A stretch of DNA of 64,000 bases from Bradyrhizobium manausense (GCF_018130615.1 NZ_JAFCKB010000002.1:434001-498000); one strand, 5' to 3'; shown: positions 32,469 to 41,849, counted from the stretch's first letter. A program made the numbers and translations. The notes: generated by a model not told the origin, from the sequence alone.

Positions 32469-33815
32469 ATGACAAATCTACTCGGGCGACACGCGATAGT
32501 GATCGGAGCTGGCATTGGCGGCCTAACCGCGGCGAAGGCCCTGTCTTCATACTTCGCCAGCGTCACAGTGCTGGAACGGGATGACTTACCCGCCGCGCCG
32601 ATCGCGCGCTCCGGCACACCCCAAGCGCGGCAAATTCATGTGCTGCTCAGAGGTGGTCTCGACGCACTTATCGAATTCTTTCCGGAGTCCGAAACAGAAC
32701 TCGAGCGAGCAGGTGCCGTAAGAGTGAGAGTCGGTTCTGAGTCTCGACTGGAAATGCCAGGATTCGATCCGTTTCCACAGCGTGATCTTGGCTTCGACTA
32801 TTTGTGCATGACGCGGCCATTGGTGGAATTCGTTCTAAGGCGCTTTGTCGAACAGCAGAGCAATATCGCACTGAGATCGGGTTGCCGCGTTACTCAACTG
32901 GTGGAATCGCCCGACCGGAACGCGGTTACGGGGGTTCGTTATGATGAAGCGAACAAACGAAGCACCGAGCTCGCAGCGGATTTTATAGTCGACGCATCGT
33001 CCCGCGGTGCGCTTACTCTCGAACTTCTGGACCGGGTCGGTTTGCCAAGGCCGGAGGAGACGGCAGTCGGCATCGACCTGCGCTACGCAACCACAATGTT
33101 CGAGATTCCACCCTCTGCGCCACGTGACTGGCGCGCGGTGCTCCACCGGCCCGATGCTCAAAATGGCCGTGGCGGGTTGCTCGTTCCGGTCGAAAATAAT
33201 CGCTGGCAAGTCAATTTAACCGGCATGCATGGTCAACTCATGCCGGAAAACATCCAAGAATTTATCGCTTTTGCCAAGACGTTGCGGACGCATACAATCC
33301 ATGACGCAATCAAGGACGCTGTGCCTATTGGACCTATTCACCGGTTCGGCTTTCCCGGCAGTGCCCGGCGCCACTTTGAGCGATTTGACAGCTTTCCAGA
33401 TCGCCTGTTGCCGCTAAGTGATGTGATTTGTCGATTCAATCCGGCATTCGGTCAAGGAATGAGTGTCGCCGCGCAAGAAGTAGGTGTCTTGAAGCGGCTG
33501 ATTGAAGTGCGAGCCCTGGATGCTGATCCGTTCAAGAGACTAGGGCAGTCTTTTTTCGCGGCGATTCAGGACTTTCTCGACACGCCATGGACGGTGACTG
33601 AAAGCGACTATATTTATGAGAAGACGCGCGGGCAACGCCCGCATGATTTTCAACGTCGCTTACAATTGAACTTCGCGTTGCAGCGGGTCGCCGCGGAGGA
33701 TGCAGCAGTGCATAAGGTCATGAGCGAGGTAACCCATCTCGTGAAGCGAGCCAGTGCTCTGCGCGATCCGCAGATCATCAAGCGGGTGACGGCCCTGATA
33801 TCCGCCTCCGCGTGA
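32469..33815 (+). CDS. FAD-dependent monooxygenase/oxidoreductase
   Basis: The 448-residue product starts with the dinucleotide-binding loop HAIVIGAGIGGLTAAKALSSYFASVTVLERD, continues with QIHVLLRGGLDALIEFFP and has a second FAD motif CRFNPAFGQGMSVAAQEVGVLKRLIE. This is the layout of PHBH-fold (class A) flavoprotein monooxygenases or related reductases. The substrate is unknown. The gene has noticeably lower GC than its neighbours and lies between a broken hydrolase and unrecognised genes, consistent with horizontal acquisition. Confidence 0.85.
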   Translation: MTNLLGRHAIVIGAGIGGLTAAKALSSYFASVTVLERDDLPAAPIARSGTPQARQIHVLLRGGLDALIEFFPESETELERAGAVRVRVGSESRLEMPGFDPFPQRDLGFDYLCMTRPLVEFVLRRFVEQQSNIALRSGCRVTQLVESPDRNAVTGVRYDEANKRSTELAADFIVDASSRGALTLELLDRVGLPRPEETAVGIDLRYATTMFEIPPSAPRDWRAVLHRPDAQNGRGGLLVPVENNRWQVNLTGMHGQLMPENIQEFIAFAKTLRTHTIHDAIKDAVPIGPIHRFGFPGSARRHFERFDSFPDRLLPLSDVICRFNPAFGQGMSVAAQEVGVLKRLIEVRALDADPFKRLGQSFFAAIQDFLDTPWTVTESDYIYEKTRGQRPHDFQRRLQLNFALQRVAAEDAAVHKVMSEVTHLVKRASALRDPQIIKRVTALISASA

Positions 33816-34015
33816 CAGCTGGTGCGTCCGCCGTTGGCTCGTTGCTGACCTGCGCTCAGTTCGCAGTGATGGCTGCTTGCCGAGGGTAAGCCGACCTTCG
33901 TCATGTTGGCTGCCGAGTTCAGCTTTTGACCCGAAGCGGACTCGCGGGCTCCCCTGAAACTATTGGTCGTTGCGGCATGTTGGCGTACGTTCTACGGCAA
34001 CTTTTCAGGAGGGGG

Positions 34016-34081
34016 ATGGACAGGATGATTACTGAAATCGCACCGATCGGGATTAACCCCAGCACCGAAAAAGGACTATGA
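34016..34081 (+). CDS. Possible 21-residue peptide ORF
   Basis: An AGGAGGGGG stands directly before ATGGACAGGATG; the frame reads MDRMITEIAPIGINPSTEKG and ends in TGA. The second ATG at 34025 has better spacing to the AGGAGG. There is no similarity that I know of. The surrounding 33816-34139 region has no other gene, only repeat-like fragments such as ttgacccgaagcggact at 33927. Confidence 0.25.
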   Translation: MDRMITEIAPIGINPSTEKGL

Positions 34082-34139
34082 GGGCGCTATCGCCGCGGCA
34101 TCTTTCCCGGCGGCCGCAGTCCATGAATCGAGAAGAATA

Positions 34140-34667
34140 ATGCGTCTTGCCTTCCCACGCATCAAGAGTCTCCAGTCCGACGACGGCACGGCATCCATCA
34201 CCTATCAATCGGTCGATATGAACCGCGATACTGGCGGTTTTACTTTCCTGTTCGTGTTCAAGATGCCGTCCGGCGAGACGACGGTCAATACGACCGTTGC
34301 CCGCGTGACAACCTATCCAGCTCGAAAGAAATTTCTTGCCGACACCGGCAAGGACTTGCTGGACCTAAGCACCACCGAGATGAGGAAATACATCGACAAG
34401 TATGCCGGCGAATATGGCAATACGTTCGAGGTCCGAATCTTCGAAGTGCCCTCCGGCACGGGCGACGATGACATCGTCGCACTGAGGGATGCGTTCTGCG
34501 CGTTGTTCTTCGAGTACTGGTCGTCATACGAATACAACAACTCTGATGACACCAGCGATCCCGCGGATCGTTATCCGGACACGATCAGTTTTCTACCGCA
34601 GAATCTGAACAGAAAATTCCACTTGACCATGCTTGCCGGGCAAGGGGGTAAGCCACCGCCTAAATAG
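34140..34667 (+). CDS. Unrecognised protein in accessory region
   Basis: The 175-residue product (MRLAFPRIKSLQSDDGTASITYQSVDMNRDTGG...) has no signal peptide or membrane segment. It has a beta-rich N-terminal half, an acidic helix around DIVALRDAFCALFFEYWSSYEYNN and a Pro/Gly tail. I recognise no family. The ATG follows gagaagaata without a strong Shine-Dalgarno. Codon usage is less GC-biased than in core genes. It may be part of a mobile or lineage-specific cassette. Confidence 0.6.
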   Translation: MRLAFPRIKSLQSDDGTASITYQSVDMNRDTGGFTFLFVFKMPSGETTVNTTVARVTTYPARKKFLADTGKDLLDLSTTEMRKYIDKYAGEYGNTFEVRIFEVPSGTGDDDIVALRDAFCALFFEYWSSYEYNNSDDTSDPADRYPDTISFLPQNLNRKFHLTMLAGQGGKPPPK

Positions 34668-34784
34668 CAGGTGAAGCTGACTTCCGCTTGTGGCCCCTTC
34701 TCGGAAGTCCGACAACGTCCGCTTTCGCGCCGCTGTTGGGAGACAAGCGGACATCAGGTGCGCCTACTCTTAGCGGCAGATTTT

Positions 34785-34937
34785 ATGAGTACGCACCCCA
34801 GAGCGATTATTCCCCCTGAAGAGCCTGCGCTGTTTGTTACGACATTGCTTTTTCTAGGGTGCACTTTGGTTTCGATGCTCTACCTCACAACCAAGGTCTT
34901 CTACTTCAACGGCGATCGGTCATCACGCAAACGTTAA
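34785..34937 (+). CDS. Possible 50-residue single-span membrane protein
   Basis: The frame from the ATG at 34785 reads MSTHPRAIIPPEEPALFVTTLLFLGCTLVSMLYLTTKVFYFNGD and ends in RSSRKR: one hydrophobic helix and a basic tail. The upstream part of the same open frame (34671-34784) is a repeat-like fragment, so the shorter start is preferred. Coding is plausible but unproven. Confidence 0.35.
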   Translation: MSTHPRAIIPPEEPALFVTTLLFLGCTLVSMLYLTTKVFYFNGDRSSRKR

Positions 34938-35113
34938 TTCGGCCAACGAAGGACGACAGGACGGCGCGCTGCGGGTCATGGGAGCCAGTTGCCATCTTTT
35001 CGAGTAGCAAGTGGGCCGGCCAAATCCAAGTGAAGCCGGTGGGGCGAGGGATGCTCCTCCATACATCAGCTATGATATGTTGTGCCTTTCTTCATCGCAG
35101 GAGATTGACTGAC

Positions 35114-35932
35114 GTGTCCGCCACCCAGAAACTGACCCCCGCACTCTCGACGCCTGGGCGCGACCTGCTGAGGCAACAAATATATGAAGGACTGGCGGTC
35201 GGAGCGGCTGGCCGCGTCAATGACCTCGATGGCGACGCCATCCTTGCTAAAGGAAAGAAGCTATTGCAGAAGCGCGCAATCTCCAATGTAAGGCAATTCG
35301 GAGTTGATGGTCGAAAGACGCTCTTCTTGCTCCTTCTCCTTTCTGCAATCCCCGCGGATAACTGCTCCGCGCAGACATCGCCGCCCCCAGTCGACGAACA
35401 TGCCTTGGAGCGCGTAACGCCGACAGTCGTGAAGAGATTGGCGATTCGCTTTTCACTGGGCGCATTCGCCGGCCGCTTCGAAGAGACGCGGCTCGGCGCG
35501 GTTCGCGAAGCCGTGGGCGAAGGGATCATCCAACACCAGGGCGACGCCGGAGCTAGCATCTATTGGCTGTGTTATCGGCGCGCGCAACATCGATTATGGG
35601 TGGTGTCCAGCGGAGAGATGGGCGGCCCGGACCATCGCGTCACGGAGATCGTTGAAGAACTCACCGGGAAAGACGCCGGGGCCGCGGCCGATTGCGCCAT
35701 CCTCCCGGAAAAGTTCTCGCCCGTCGTCTTCGACGGCAAGCTGCATTTGGGTATGTCGCGTCAGGAGGTCATCAAAACGTTGGGACCGCCGTCGAAGTCG
35801 GAAGCGGCTCAGATGGTGTATTCTCACGAGGGAAAGCTCGCAAACGGTTTCGATGAGGCCGCTTGGCTCATTCTCGGATTTGGTGAGGACAAGCTCGTGT
35901 CCATGCGCGGCGGCAAGACCACGACGAATTGA
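35114..35932 (+). CDS. Exported protein with a BamE/SmpA-like C-terminal part
   Basis: The frame from the GTG at 35114 gives 272 residues, with CAGGAG 10 bases upstream. Its first 50 residues (TPGRDLLRQQIYEGLAVGAAGRV) look like an unrelated small domain. A hydrophobic stretch KTLFLLLLLSAIPADNCSAQ follows and looks like a signal sequence, so a start at TTG 35264 (222 residues), preceded by AAGGAAAG, is an alternative. The C-terminal KLHLGMSRQEVIKTLGPPSK resembles the BamE/SmpA motif in small envelope lipoproteins. The hybrid look suggests a run-on from a degraded gene. Function unknown. Confidence 0.5.
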   Translation: MSATQKLTPALSTPGRDLLRQQIYEGLAVGAAGRVNDLDGDAILAKGKKLLQKRAISNVRQFGVDGRKTLFLLLLLSAIPADNCSAQTSPPPVDEHALERVTPTVVKRLAIRFSLGAFAGRFEETRLGAVREAVGEGIIQHQGDAGASIYWLCYRRAQHRLWVVSSGEMGGPDHRVTEIVEELTGKDAGAAADCAILPEKFSPVVFDGKLHLGMSRQEVIKTLGPPSKSEAAQMVYSHEGKLANGFDEAAWLILGFGEDKLVSMRGGKTTTN

Positions 35933-36034
35933 AGTGGATGCGAGCAGCGTTCGGGATCGCCTTTGACGCGTTGCGGACGTTGGTCTCGGCTGCCGATATT
36001 CCGTTCTGGACACGCCTTGGGTTCTGCGCGCTGG

Positions 36035-36508
36035 TCATTCCAATTTCAGGGGCGGCCCGACCAACGCCATTTCGAATGGTAGCCAAAATGCGGGGTCCGT
36101 CGGCGCCATCGCGTTACCCTTGGTGATTTCTATGAAGAACGCCTCCGCTTGACCAGCGGGTACGAAGACGAAAGAAATTCGTCCTGGCCCGTCGCTTACG
36201 TTGGCCCAGCAGTGGGGTACTCCACGCGGCCCGAAGGCTGAGTCGCCCGGTCCCAGCACGTACCGTTCGTCGCCGATCTCGACAATGTATTTTCCCTCAA
36301 TGACGTGGAACCACTCGTCCTGATGACGGTGTAGATGTCGAGGAGGACCGCCTTTGGCATGGTGCGCGATCTCGGCCACCAGAAATTCACCGTTGCTGTC
36401 CGCAGTGGTCACTTTGAAAGTGAGGGTGCCGATGCCAACGCTGCGATGCACTGCATGTCGGTCATCGTTACGTGCGACCTGAAATGGCGCTATCGGGGTC
36501 TTTCCCAT
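36035..36508 (-). CDS. Cupin-domain protein
   Basis: The 157-residue protein has one cupin barrel: GGPPRHLHRHQDEWFHVIEGKYIVEIGDERYVLGPGDSAFGPRGVPHCWAN covers both conserved motifs, with His, His and Glu metal ligands (HLHxHxDE) and the second His (PHCW). Small single cupins act as dioxygenases, isomerases or sensors; no substrate can be named. The ATG at 36508 is preferred to 36628, which adds unrelated sequence. Isolated gene at the end of the accessory stretch. Confidence 0.8.
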   Translation of the reverse strand: MGKTPIAPFQVARNDDRHAVHRSVGIGTLTFKVTTADSNGEFLVAEIAHHAKGGPPRHLHRHQDEWFHVIEGKYIVEIGDERYVLGPGDSAFGPRGVPHCWANVSDGPGRISFVFVPAGQAEAFFIEITKGNAMAPTDPAFWLPFEMALVGPPLKLE

Positions 36509-36783
36509 TGACGGCCTCCCGCTCCACCAATTCTTATGCCACTTGCACAACACACACGATAGGTTCTGATGCGCGCATTGAGTATCCTCGTGTACCCCGA
36601 CGCGATCCGGGCCGAACGGCGATTTCATGTTAGTTTCGGACTAATCGCCGGGTGACCTACATCTTCTGCAATTGACCCATCTGCAACCTCAGGGAAAGGT
36701 CCGCATTTCGGCCGCTGTTGGTGGGTGACTGGACATCAATTGGCCGGCCGTCGAACGAGCGCACACCCAGCGACGCTGCCTGC

Positions 36784-37071
36784 TCAGCCCTGCCGCCGCA
36801 AAAACCCCGTGATCGTGACCTTCTCCCAGATGCCGGCCGCCGCGAACGGATCGGCGCGGTTGAAGGCCTCGACCTCGGCGCGGCCGGGGGCGTCGATCAG
36901 GAACAGGCTGCCGATCATCGTGGCGCCGTCGTCGGCGACCAGCGGTCCGGACATCACGATCCTGACGCCGAAGCGCGAGGTGTCGCTGAGAAACGACTTG
37001 TGAGCGTCGTAATTGGCAAGCCGCGTCGGCAGTGTGCCGGCACGGTCGACGGCATGGATGGCAAACAGCAT
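36784..37071 (-). CDS. YciI-like protein
   Basis: The 95-residue protein starts MLFAIHAVDRAGTLPTRLANYDAHKSFL and has SGPLVADDGATMIGSLFLIDAPGRAEVEAFNRADPFAAAGIWEKVTITGF. These segments match the YciI family: a small ferredoxin-like fold with His-Asp motif, often a lactonase, isomerase or dehalogenase helper in aromatic catabolism. It is the last gene of the catabolic operon, 71 bp after the binding-protein gene. A start at 37119 is less likely. Confidence 0.85.
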   Translation of the reverse strand: MLFAIHAVDRAGTLPTRLANYDAHKSFLSDTSRFGVRIVMSGPLVADDGATMIGSLFLIDAPGRAEVEAFNRADPFAAAGIWEKVTITGFLRRQG

Positions 37072-37142
37072 GATGGCTCCGGGATTCCCTGGGACGGCTG
37101 TCGTCTCAGCCGTCCTCATTGCTCGATCGGATCGGGACGCGG

Positions 37143-38117
37143 TTACTTCGCGCCGAGCTTGCTGGCCTCTTCGAAGGTCGGGCAGGTGCGCTGTTCGAGC
37201 GGCTGGTCGAAGGGCTGGTAATTGTCCTTGGTGATGACGGTCGGCTTCAGCACGATCTCGGCGATGACAGGCTGCTCGCGCAAGGCTCGGATCGCCATCA
37301 TGGTGCCGAGGCAGCCTTGGAAAAAGCCGTTATAGTCGCCGCTGGCGAGCAGCTTGCCGGTCTTGATGGCATCGATCGCCTCCTTGGTGCCGTTGATGCC
37401 GATCACCTGCGCCTTGCGGTTGGCGCCGTCGAGCGCCTCGATCGCGCCGACCGCCATGGCATCGTTGGCAGCAAGCACGCCGTCGATCTGTGCATTCGAC
37501 TGCATCAGGTTCTCCATGACCTGGAGCGCCTGCAGCCGCTGATAGTTGCCGGGCTGTGAGGCCAACAGCTTGGCGCCCGGATTTTCCTTCAGAGCGTCGT
37601 TGAAGCCGCGGACGCGATCGACATTGGTGAGCGAGCCCTTGACGCCCTCGATGATGACGATGTTGCCCTTGCCGCCGAGCGTCTTGAGCAGGAAGCGCGC
37701 GGTCTCGAGCCCGAGGCTGTAATCGTCGGCGCCGACGAAGGAGAGGAACTTGCCGCCGGCGGAGCGGTCGGTGATGTTGACGACGGGGATCTTGGCGTCG
37801 TTGATCTTCTCGACGCCCGGCACCATCGCCTTGTAGTCGACCGGCGTGAAGACGATCGCGCTCGGCTTCTTCACCACGACGTCCTCGATCTGGCTGAGCT
37901 GCTCGGGGATCGAGTCCGGCTTGGTCGGAATGTACTGCAGCGTCTTGGCGTTCAGCGCCTTCGCCATGGCGTCGGCGCCGACCCGCACCGTCTGGAAGAA
38001 CGGGTTGGTCTGGTTCTTGGTGAACACGGCGATGGTCTCGCCATCGGCCCGCGCCTGCGTGGTGAGTGCGGCCGCCATCACGAGCGGCAGTGCGAGATAG
38101 CCCAGTCTCTGTTTCAT
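37143..38117 (-). CDS. Ribose-type ABC transporter substrate-binding protein
   Basis: The 324-residue product has a signal peptide (MKQRLGYLALPLVMAAALTTQARA) and a periplasmic-binding-protein type 1 fold: TIAVFTKNQTNPFFQTVRVGADAMAKAL, IVFTPVDYKAMVPGVEKIND, VNITDRSAGGKFLSFVGADDYSLG, and ANDAMAVGAIEALDGANRKAQVIGINGTKEAIDAIKTG. It delivers substrate to the two permeases encoded next in the operon. The operon context suggests an aromatic or heterocyclic ligand rather than a sugar, which is inference. Confidence 0.93.
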   Translation of the reverse strand: MKQRLGYLALPLVMAAALTTQARADGETIAVFTKNQTNPFFQTVRVGADAMAKALNAKTLQYIPTKPDSIPEQLSQIEDVVVKKPSAIVFTPVDYKAMVPGVEKINDAKIPVVNITDRSAGGKFLSFVGADDYSLGLETARFLLKTLGGKGNIVIIEGVKGSLTNVDRVRGFNDALKENPGAKLLASQPGNYQRLQALQVMENLMQSNAQIDGVLAANDAMAVGAIEALDGANRKAQVIGINGTKEAIDAIKTGKLLASGDYNGFFQGCLGTMMAIRALREQPVIAEIVLKPTVITKDNYQPFDQPLEQRTCPTFEEASKLGAK

Positions 38118-38160
38118 GTCGTCTCCGTCCCCAGTTTGATTTGTTGGATTGCTCGAGAAC

Positions 38161-39138
38161 TCATTGCGCGCGGCGGCGGGTCTTCATGTCGAGCCAGACC
38201 GCGAGAATGACGATGATGCCGGTGACCAGCGGCTGCCAATTGGCGCTGACCGACAGCAAATTCATGCCGTTCAGCACCAGCGTCAGGATCAGCGCGCCGA
38301 TGAAGGTGCCGAACACCGTGCCGACGCCGCCGAACAGCGAAGTGCCGCCGATCAGCACGGCCGCGATCGCCGGCAGAGTTAGACTCTCCCCGATGTCGGC
38401 CTCGGCGGAGTTGAGCCGCGACAGGAAGATGATCGAGGCGAGCCCGGCCATCGTGCCGGAAACGGCATAGACCAGCAGCAGCCGGCGGGTGACGGGAATG
38501 CCGGAAAGGCGGGCGGCGACCGGATTGGCGCCGATCGCATAGATCTCCTGGCCCCAGATCGTGCGCTGGGCGAACAGCGTTCCGATGCCGAGGAACACCA
38601 GCAGCAGATAGACCGGGATCGGCAGGCCAAACAGATAACCGCTGCCGATCTGGCGGAAGCCGGCCGGGAAGCCGTGCAGCGTCTCGCCCGCCATGTACCA
38701 GTAGGTCAGGCCGTTCAGCACCCAGAGCATGCCGTAGGTGGCGATGAAGGAGGGGATGCGCAGCGCCGTCACCATGATGCCGTTGAGGAGGCCAACGATG
38801 CCGCCGCAGGCAAGCCCGGTCAGGATGCCGAGCGTCGCTGATCCCGTGGTGTGGATCACTGTCCCGGCGATGCAGGCGGAGAGGGCAACGTTGGCACCGA
38901 CCGAGAGGTCGAGGCCCGCGGTGAGCACCACCAGCGTCAGGCCCGAGGCGATGAAGAAGGTGAGGCTCGCCTGGCGCAGCACATTGAGGATGTTGCCAAG
39001 GCTGAGGAAGGACTCGTTCAGCACCGCCAGCACGGCGCAGATCAGCAGCACGGCGAGCAGCCGGTAGAACAGCTGGATCGCGTCCTGGGACAGGAACGAA
39101 CGCGGCGGCGACAGCGCCTCCTTGGTGATGTCGGTCAT
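38161..39138 (-). CDS. Ribose-type ABC transporter permease (RbsC family)
   Basis: The 325-residue inner-membrane permease has about nine hydrophobic segments and the family pattern GLTLVVLTAGLDLSVGANVALSACIAG and YGMLWVLNGLTYWYMAG. It pairs with the second permease (39135), their frames overlapping by four bases. It lies 43 bp before the binding-protein gene. Confidence 0.93.
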   Translation of the reverse strand: MTDITKEALSPPRSFLSQDAIQLFYRLLAVLLICAVLAVLNESFLSLGNILNVLRQASLTFFIASGLTLVVLTAGLDLSVGANVALSACIAGTVIHTTGSATLGILTGLACGGIVGLLNGIMVTALRIPSFIATYGMLWVLNGLTYWYMAGETLHGFPAGFRQIGSGYLFGLPIPVYLLLVFLGIGTLFAQRTIWGQEIYAIGANPVAARLSGIPVTRRLLLVYAVSGTMAGLASIIFLSRLNSAEADIGESLTLPAIAAVLIGGTSLFGGVGTVFGTFIGALILTLVLNGMNLLSVSANWQPLVTGIIVILAVWLDMKTRRRAQ

Positions 39139-40085
39139 GACCGGCTCCTGAGGCCGTCGAGGAACAGCGCGACGATGACGAGGACACCGACGCTTGCGAC
39201 CTGCACCGAGGAGGGCAGCGAGATCAGGTTCAGCCCGTTGCGCAGCACGCCGACGGCGATGACGCCAAGGAGCGTGCCGAGCAGCCAGCCATTGCCGCGC
39301 TCGAACGAGGTGCCGCCGACTGCGACGGCGGCAATCGCATCGAATTCGAGCCCGAGCCCGGCGGTCGGATGGCCCGAATTCATGCGGGCGGTCATCAGGA
39401 GGCCTGCGACGCCGGCCATGGTGCCGCCGAGCGCGTAGACCGCGATCAGCAGCCGGTTCGGCGAGAGGCCGGCATAGCGGAGCGCCTCGCGATTGCCGCC
39501 GAGCGCGAACACGTAGCCGCCGAAGCGGGTGTGGTAGAGCAGGCCGTGAAAGACCGCGTAAGTCACAAACGCCAGCACGATCGGCAGGGGAATGCCGAGC
39601 AGCGTCGCCGAATAGATGTCGCGGACGCTGTGGGGAATGCCGACCACGCTCTGCCCGTCGGAGACGATCAGCGACAGGCCCTGTGCCATGCCGAGGGTGC
39701 CGAGCGTGGCCACGAAAGGTGGGATGCCCAGGATCGCGACCAGCCAGCCGTTGACGGCGCCGAAGGCCGCACCGACCAGCACGCCGGCACCGAGGCCGAG
39801 CAGCATCGACTTGGTCGCGAGCGAGACGATGGCGACGCAGAGCGAGGTCAGCGTCAGCACCGCGCCCATCGAGAGGTCAAGCCCCTCGGTCATGATGATC
39901 AGCGTCATCGGCAGCGCCAGCATGGTGAGGATGGTCGACTGCACCAGCACGTTGGAGAGGTTGGCCGGGGTGAGAAATCCAGGCGCGATCGCGCCGAACA
40001 GCATGATCAGCGCGCCGAGCACGATGGCGACGCCGGGGATTCGCTGCAGCGGATTGGGCCCTGACACGACCGCGGCCTCACGCAT
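39135..40085 (-). CDS. Ribose-type ABC transporter permease, second copy
   Basis: The 316-residue RbsC-type permease has MTLIIMTEGLDLSMGAVLTLTSLCVAIV, the diagnostic segment, and ATLGTLGMAQGLSLIVSDGQSV. Two different permeases encoded side by side indicate a heterodimeric channel. The start overlaps the ATPase gene's stop by 8 bp. Confidence 0.93.
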   Translation of the reverse strand: MREAAVVSGPNPLQRIPGVAIVLGALIMLFGAIAPGFLTPANLSNVLVQSTILTMLALPMTLIIMTEGLDLSMGAVLTLTSLCVAIVSLATKSMLLGLGAGVLVGAAFGAVNGWLVAILGIPPFVATLGTLGMAQGLSLIVSDGQSVVGIPHSVRDIYSATLLGIPLPIVLAFVTYAVFHGLLYHTRFGGYVFALGGNREALRYAGLSPNRLLIAVYALGGTMAGVAGLLMTARMNSGHPTAGLGLEFDAIAAVAVGGTSFERGNGWLLGTLLGVIAVGVLRNGLNLISLPSSVQVASVGVLVIVALFLDGLRSRS

Positions 40086-41601
40086 GATGCATCCCCAATC
40101 GCACGATGTTCTCCTCGGTGAGCTCGCTACGCGTCAGATGCCCGGCGACACGTCCTTCGCGCATCACATAGGCGCGGTCGCAGACGTGGCAGATCTCGAC
40201 CTGCTCGGAGGAGATCATCAGAGCTGCCGCGCCTTCGGCAACCAGCCGGTCGATCAGCGCAAAGATCTCGGATTTGGCGCCGACATCGATGCCGCGCGTC
40301 GGCTCGTCGAAGATGAAGAGTTTTGCGCCGGCCGCCAGCCATTTGCCGATCACGACCTTCTGCTGGTTGCCGCCGGACAACAGGCCGACGGTGTGGCGCG
40401 CGCTCGGGGTGGCGATGCGGAGCTGGCGGATCAGGCCGTCTGCTGTGCGCTGGCCACTGCGCGGATCGAACAGGCCGCTCGGAAACAATTTTCGCAAGGC
40501 CGAGACAATGAGGTTGTCGCCGACCGAACGCAGCAGCGCGAGCCCTTCGCTCTTGCGGCTTTCCGGGATCAGCGCGATGCCGCGGCGCGCGGCCATATCA
40601 GGCTCGCCTGAGATCGGCTTGCCGTCGAACACGATCTCGCCCGAGGCGACCGGATCGGCGCCGAAGATCGCACGCGCCACCTCGGTGCGGCCGGATCCGA
40701 CCAGGCCGCAGAGGCCGACGATCTCGCCCCTGCGCACCTCGATGTTGATGTCGGAGATGCCGCTCGGCGCGGTCAGGCCCTTGACCTGAAGCAGCACCTC
40801 GCCGGGCTTGTCGGTAAAATTGCGCGGATAGGTCATGTCGACGGTGCGGCCGACCATCATGCGGACGAGCTGGTCGGGCGTGACGTCGGCCGGGCGAACG
40901 CCGTCGATGCGGCGGCCGTCACGAAGGACCGTAATGCGGTCGCCGAGCGCGAACACTTCGGCCATGCGATGCGAGATATAGACGATCGAGACGCCGTCGG
41001 CCTTCAGCCGCGCGATCAGCGCGAACAGCAGCTCGGTCTCGCGATCGGACAGCGCGGCGGTCGGCTCGTCCATGACCAGGATGCGCGCGTTCTGGCTGAT
41101 GGCCTTTGCGATCTCGACCATCTGCTGCTGGGCAACACCGAGCGTGTTGACGATGATGGACGGGTCGATGTCGAAGCCGATCGTGTCGAGCAGGCGCTTG
41201 GCGTCGGCCAGGATCCTGCGGCGATCGATGGTGCCGGGAATGCGGCCCTTCGGCTCGCGCCCCAAGAAGATGTTCTGGGCGATGTCGAGATAGGGGACGA
41301 GGGAGAACTCCTGGAAGATCACGGCGATGCCGAGCTTTTGTGCGTCCGCCGTCGAGGCGATCGTGACCTTGTCGCCTTTGTAGAAGAACTCGCCGGCATC
41401 GGCGCTGTAGGCGCCGCACAGCACCTTCATCAGACTCGATTTGCCCGCGCCGTTCTCGCCAAGCAGCATGTGCACTTCGCCGGGGTAGAGCGCAAAGGAG
41501 ACGTCGTCGAGCGCCTTGACACCCGGAAACGTCTTGCTGATGCCGCGCAACTGCAGCAGCGGAACAGGCGAGGGGGCAATATCAGGTACGGCGGTGCTCA
41601 T
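40078..41601 (-). CDS. Ribose-type ABC transporter ATP-binding protein (RbsA family)
   Basis: The 507-residue protein has two fused ATPase domains. Domain 1 has Walker A GENGAGKSSLMKVLCG, signature-like LGVAQQQMVEIAKAIS and Walker B ILVMDEPTAALSDRE. Domain 2 has a degenerate Walker A GLVGSGRTEVARAIFG, signature LLSGGNQQKVVIGKWLA and Walker B FDEPTRGIDVG. This is the usual sugar-family layout. It is coupled by a 4-bp overlap with the upstream FAD-oxidase remnant. Confidence 0.95.
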   Translation of the reverse strand: MSTAVPDIAPSPVPLLQLRGISKTFPGVKALDDVSFALYPGEVHMLLGENGAGKSSLMKVLCGAYSADAGEFFYKGDKVTIASTADAQKLGIAVIFQEFSLVPYLDIAQNIFLGREPKGRIPGTIDRRRILADAKRLLDTIGFDIDPSIIVNTLGVAQQQMVEIAKAISQNARILVMDEPTAALSDRETELLFALIARLKADGVSIVYISHRMAEVFALGDRITVLRDGRRIDGVRPADVTPDQLVRMMVGRTVDMTYPRNFTDKPGEVLLQVKGLTAPSGISDINIEVRRGEIVGLCGLVGSGRTEVARAIFGADPVASGEIVFDGKPISGEPDMAARRGIALIPESRKSEGLALLRSVGDNLIVSALRKLFPSGLFDPRSGQRTADGLIRQLRIATPSARHTVGLLSGGNQQKVVIGKWLAAGAKLFIFDEPTRGIDVGAKSEIFALIDRLVAEGAAALMISSEQVEICHVCDRAYVMREGRVAGHLTRSELTEENIVRLGMHHA

Positions 41602-41786
41602 ATGGTGGCTCCGCTCGCGAAGATCTTGCCGGGATTCATCAAGCCGTCGGGATCGAGCGCCGTCTTGATCGACCGCATGATGTCGACGGCCTCGCCGAGC
41701 TCGTCGGTGAGGTAGCAGATCTTGCCAAGCCCGTGCTCGCTCTCGAGGCGTTTAGCCGAAGCGGCACTATCGACCCGCGGTCCCAT
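41598..41786 (-). pseudogene. C-terminal remnant of an FAD-linked oxidase, still in the operon
   Basis: The 62-residue ORF reads ESEHGLGKICYLTDELGEAVDIMRSIKTALDPDGLMNPGKIF, the last ~50 residues of the GlcD/D-lactate dehydrogenase-type FAD_oxidase_C domain. The rest of the ~460-residue enzyme is missing and an in-frame stop lies six codons before the ATG. GGGGAGAG precedes the ATG, so it may still be translated, and its end overlaps the ABC ATPase gene. It is best read as an internal deletion that keeps operon coupling. Confidence 0.7.
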
Positions 41787-41849
41787 CGTCTCTCCCCGTC
41801 GTCAATCCTTGTCGCGGAGTGTTGTCAGTCCGCCGATTCGACGTTCGGC

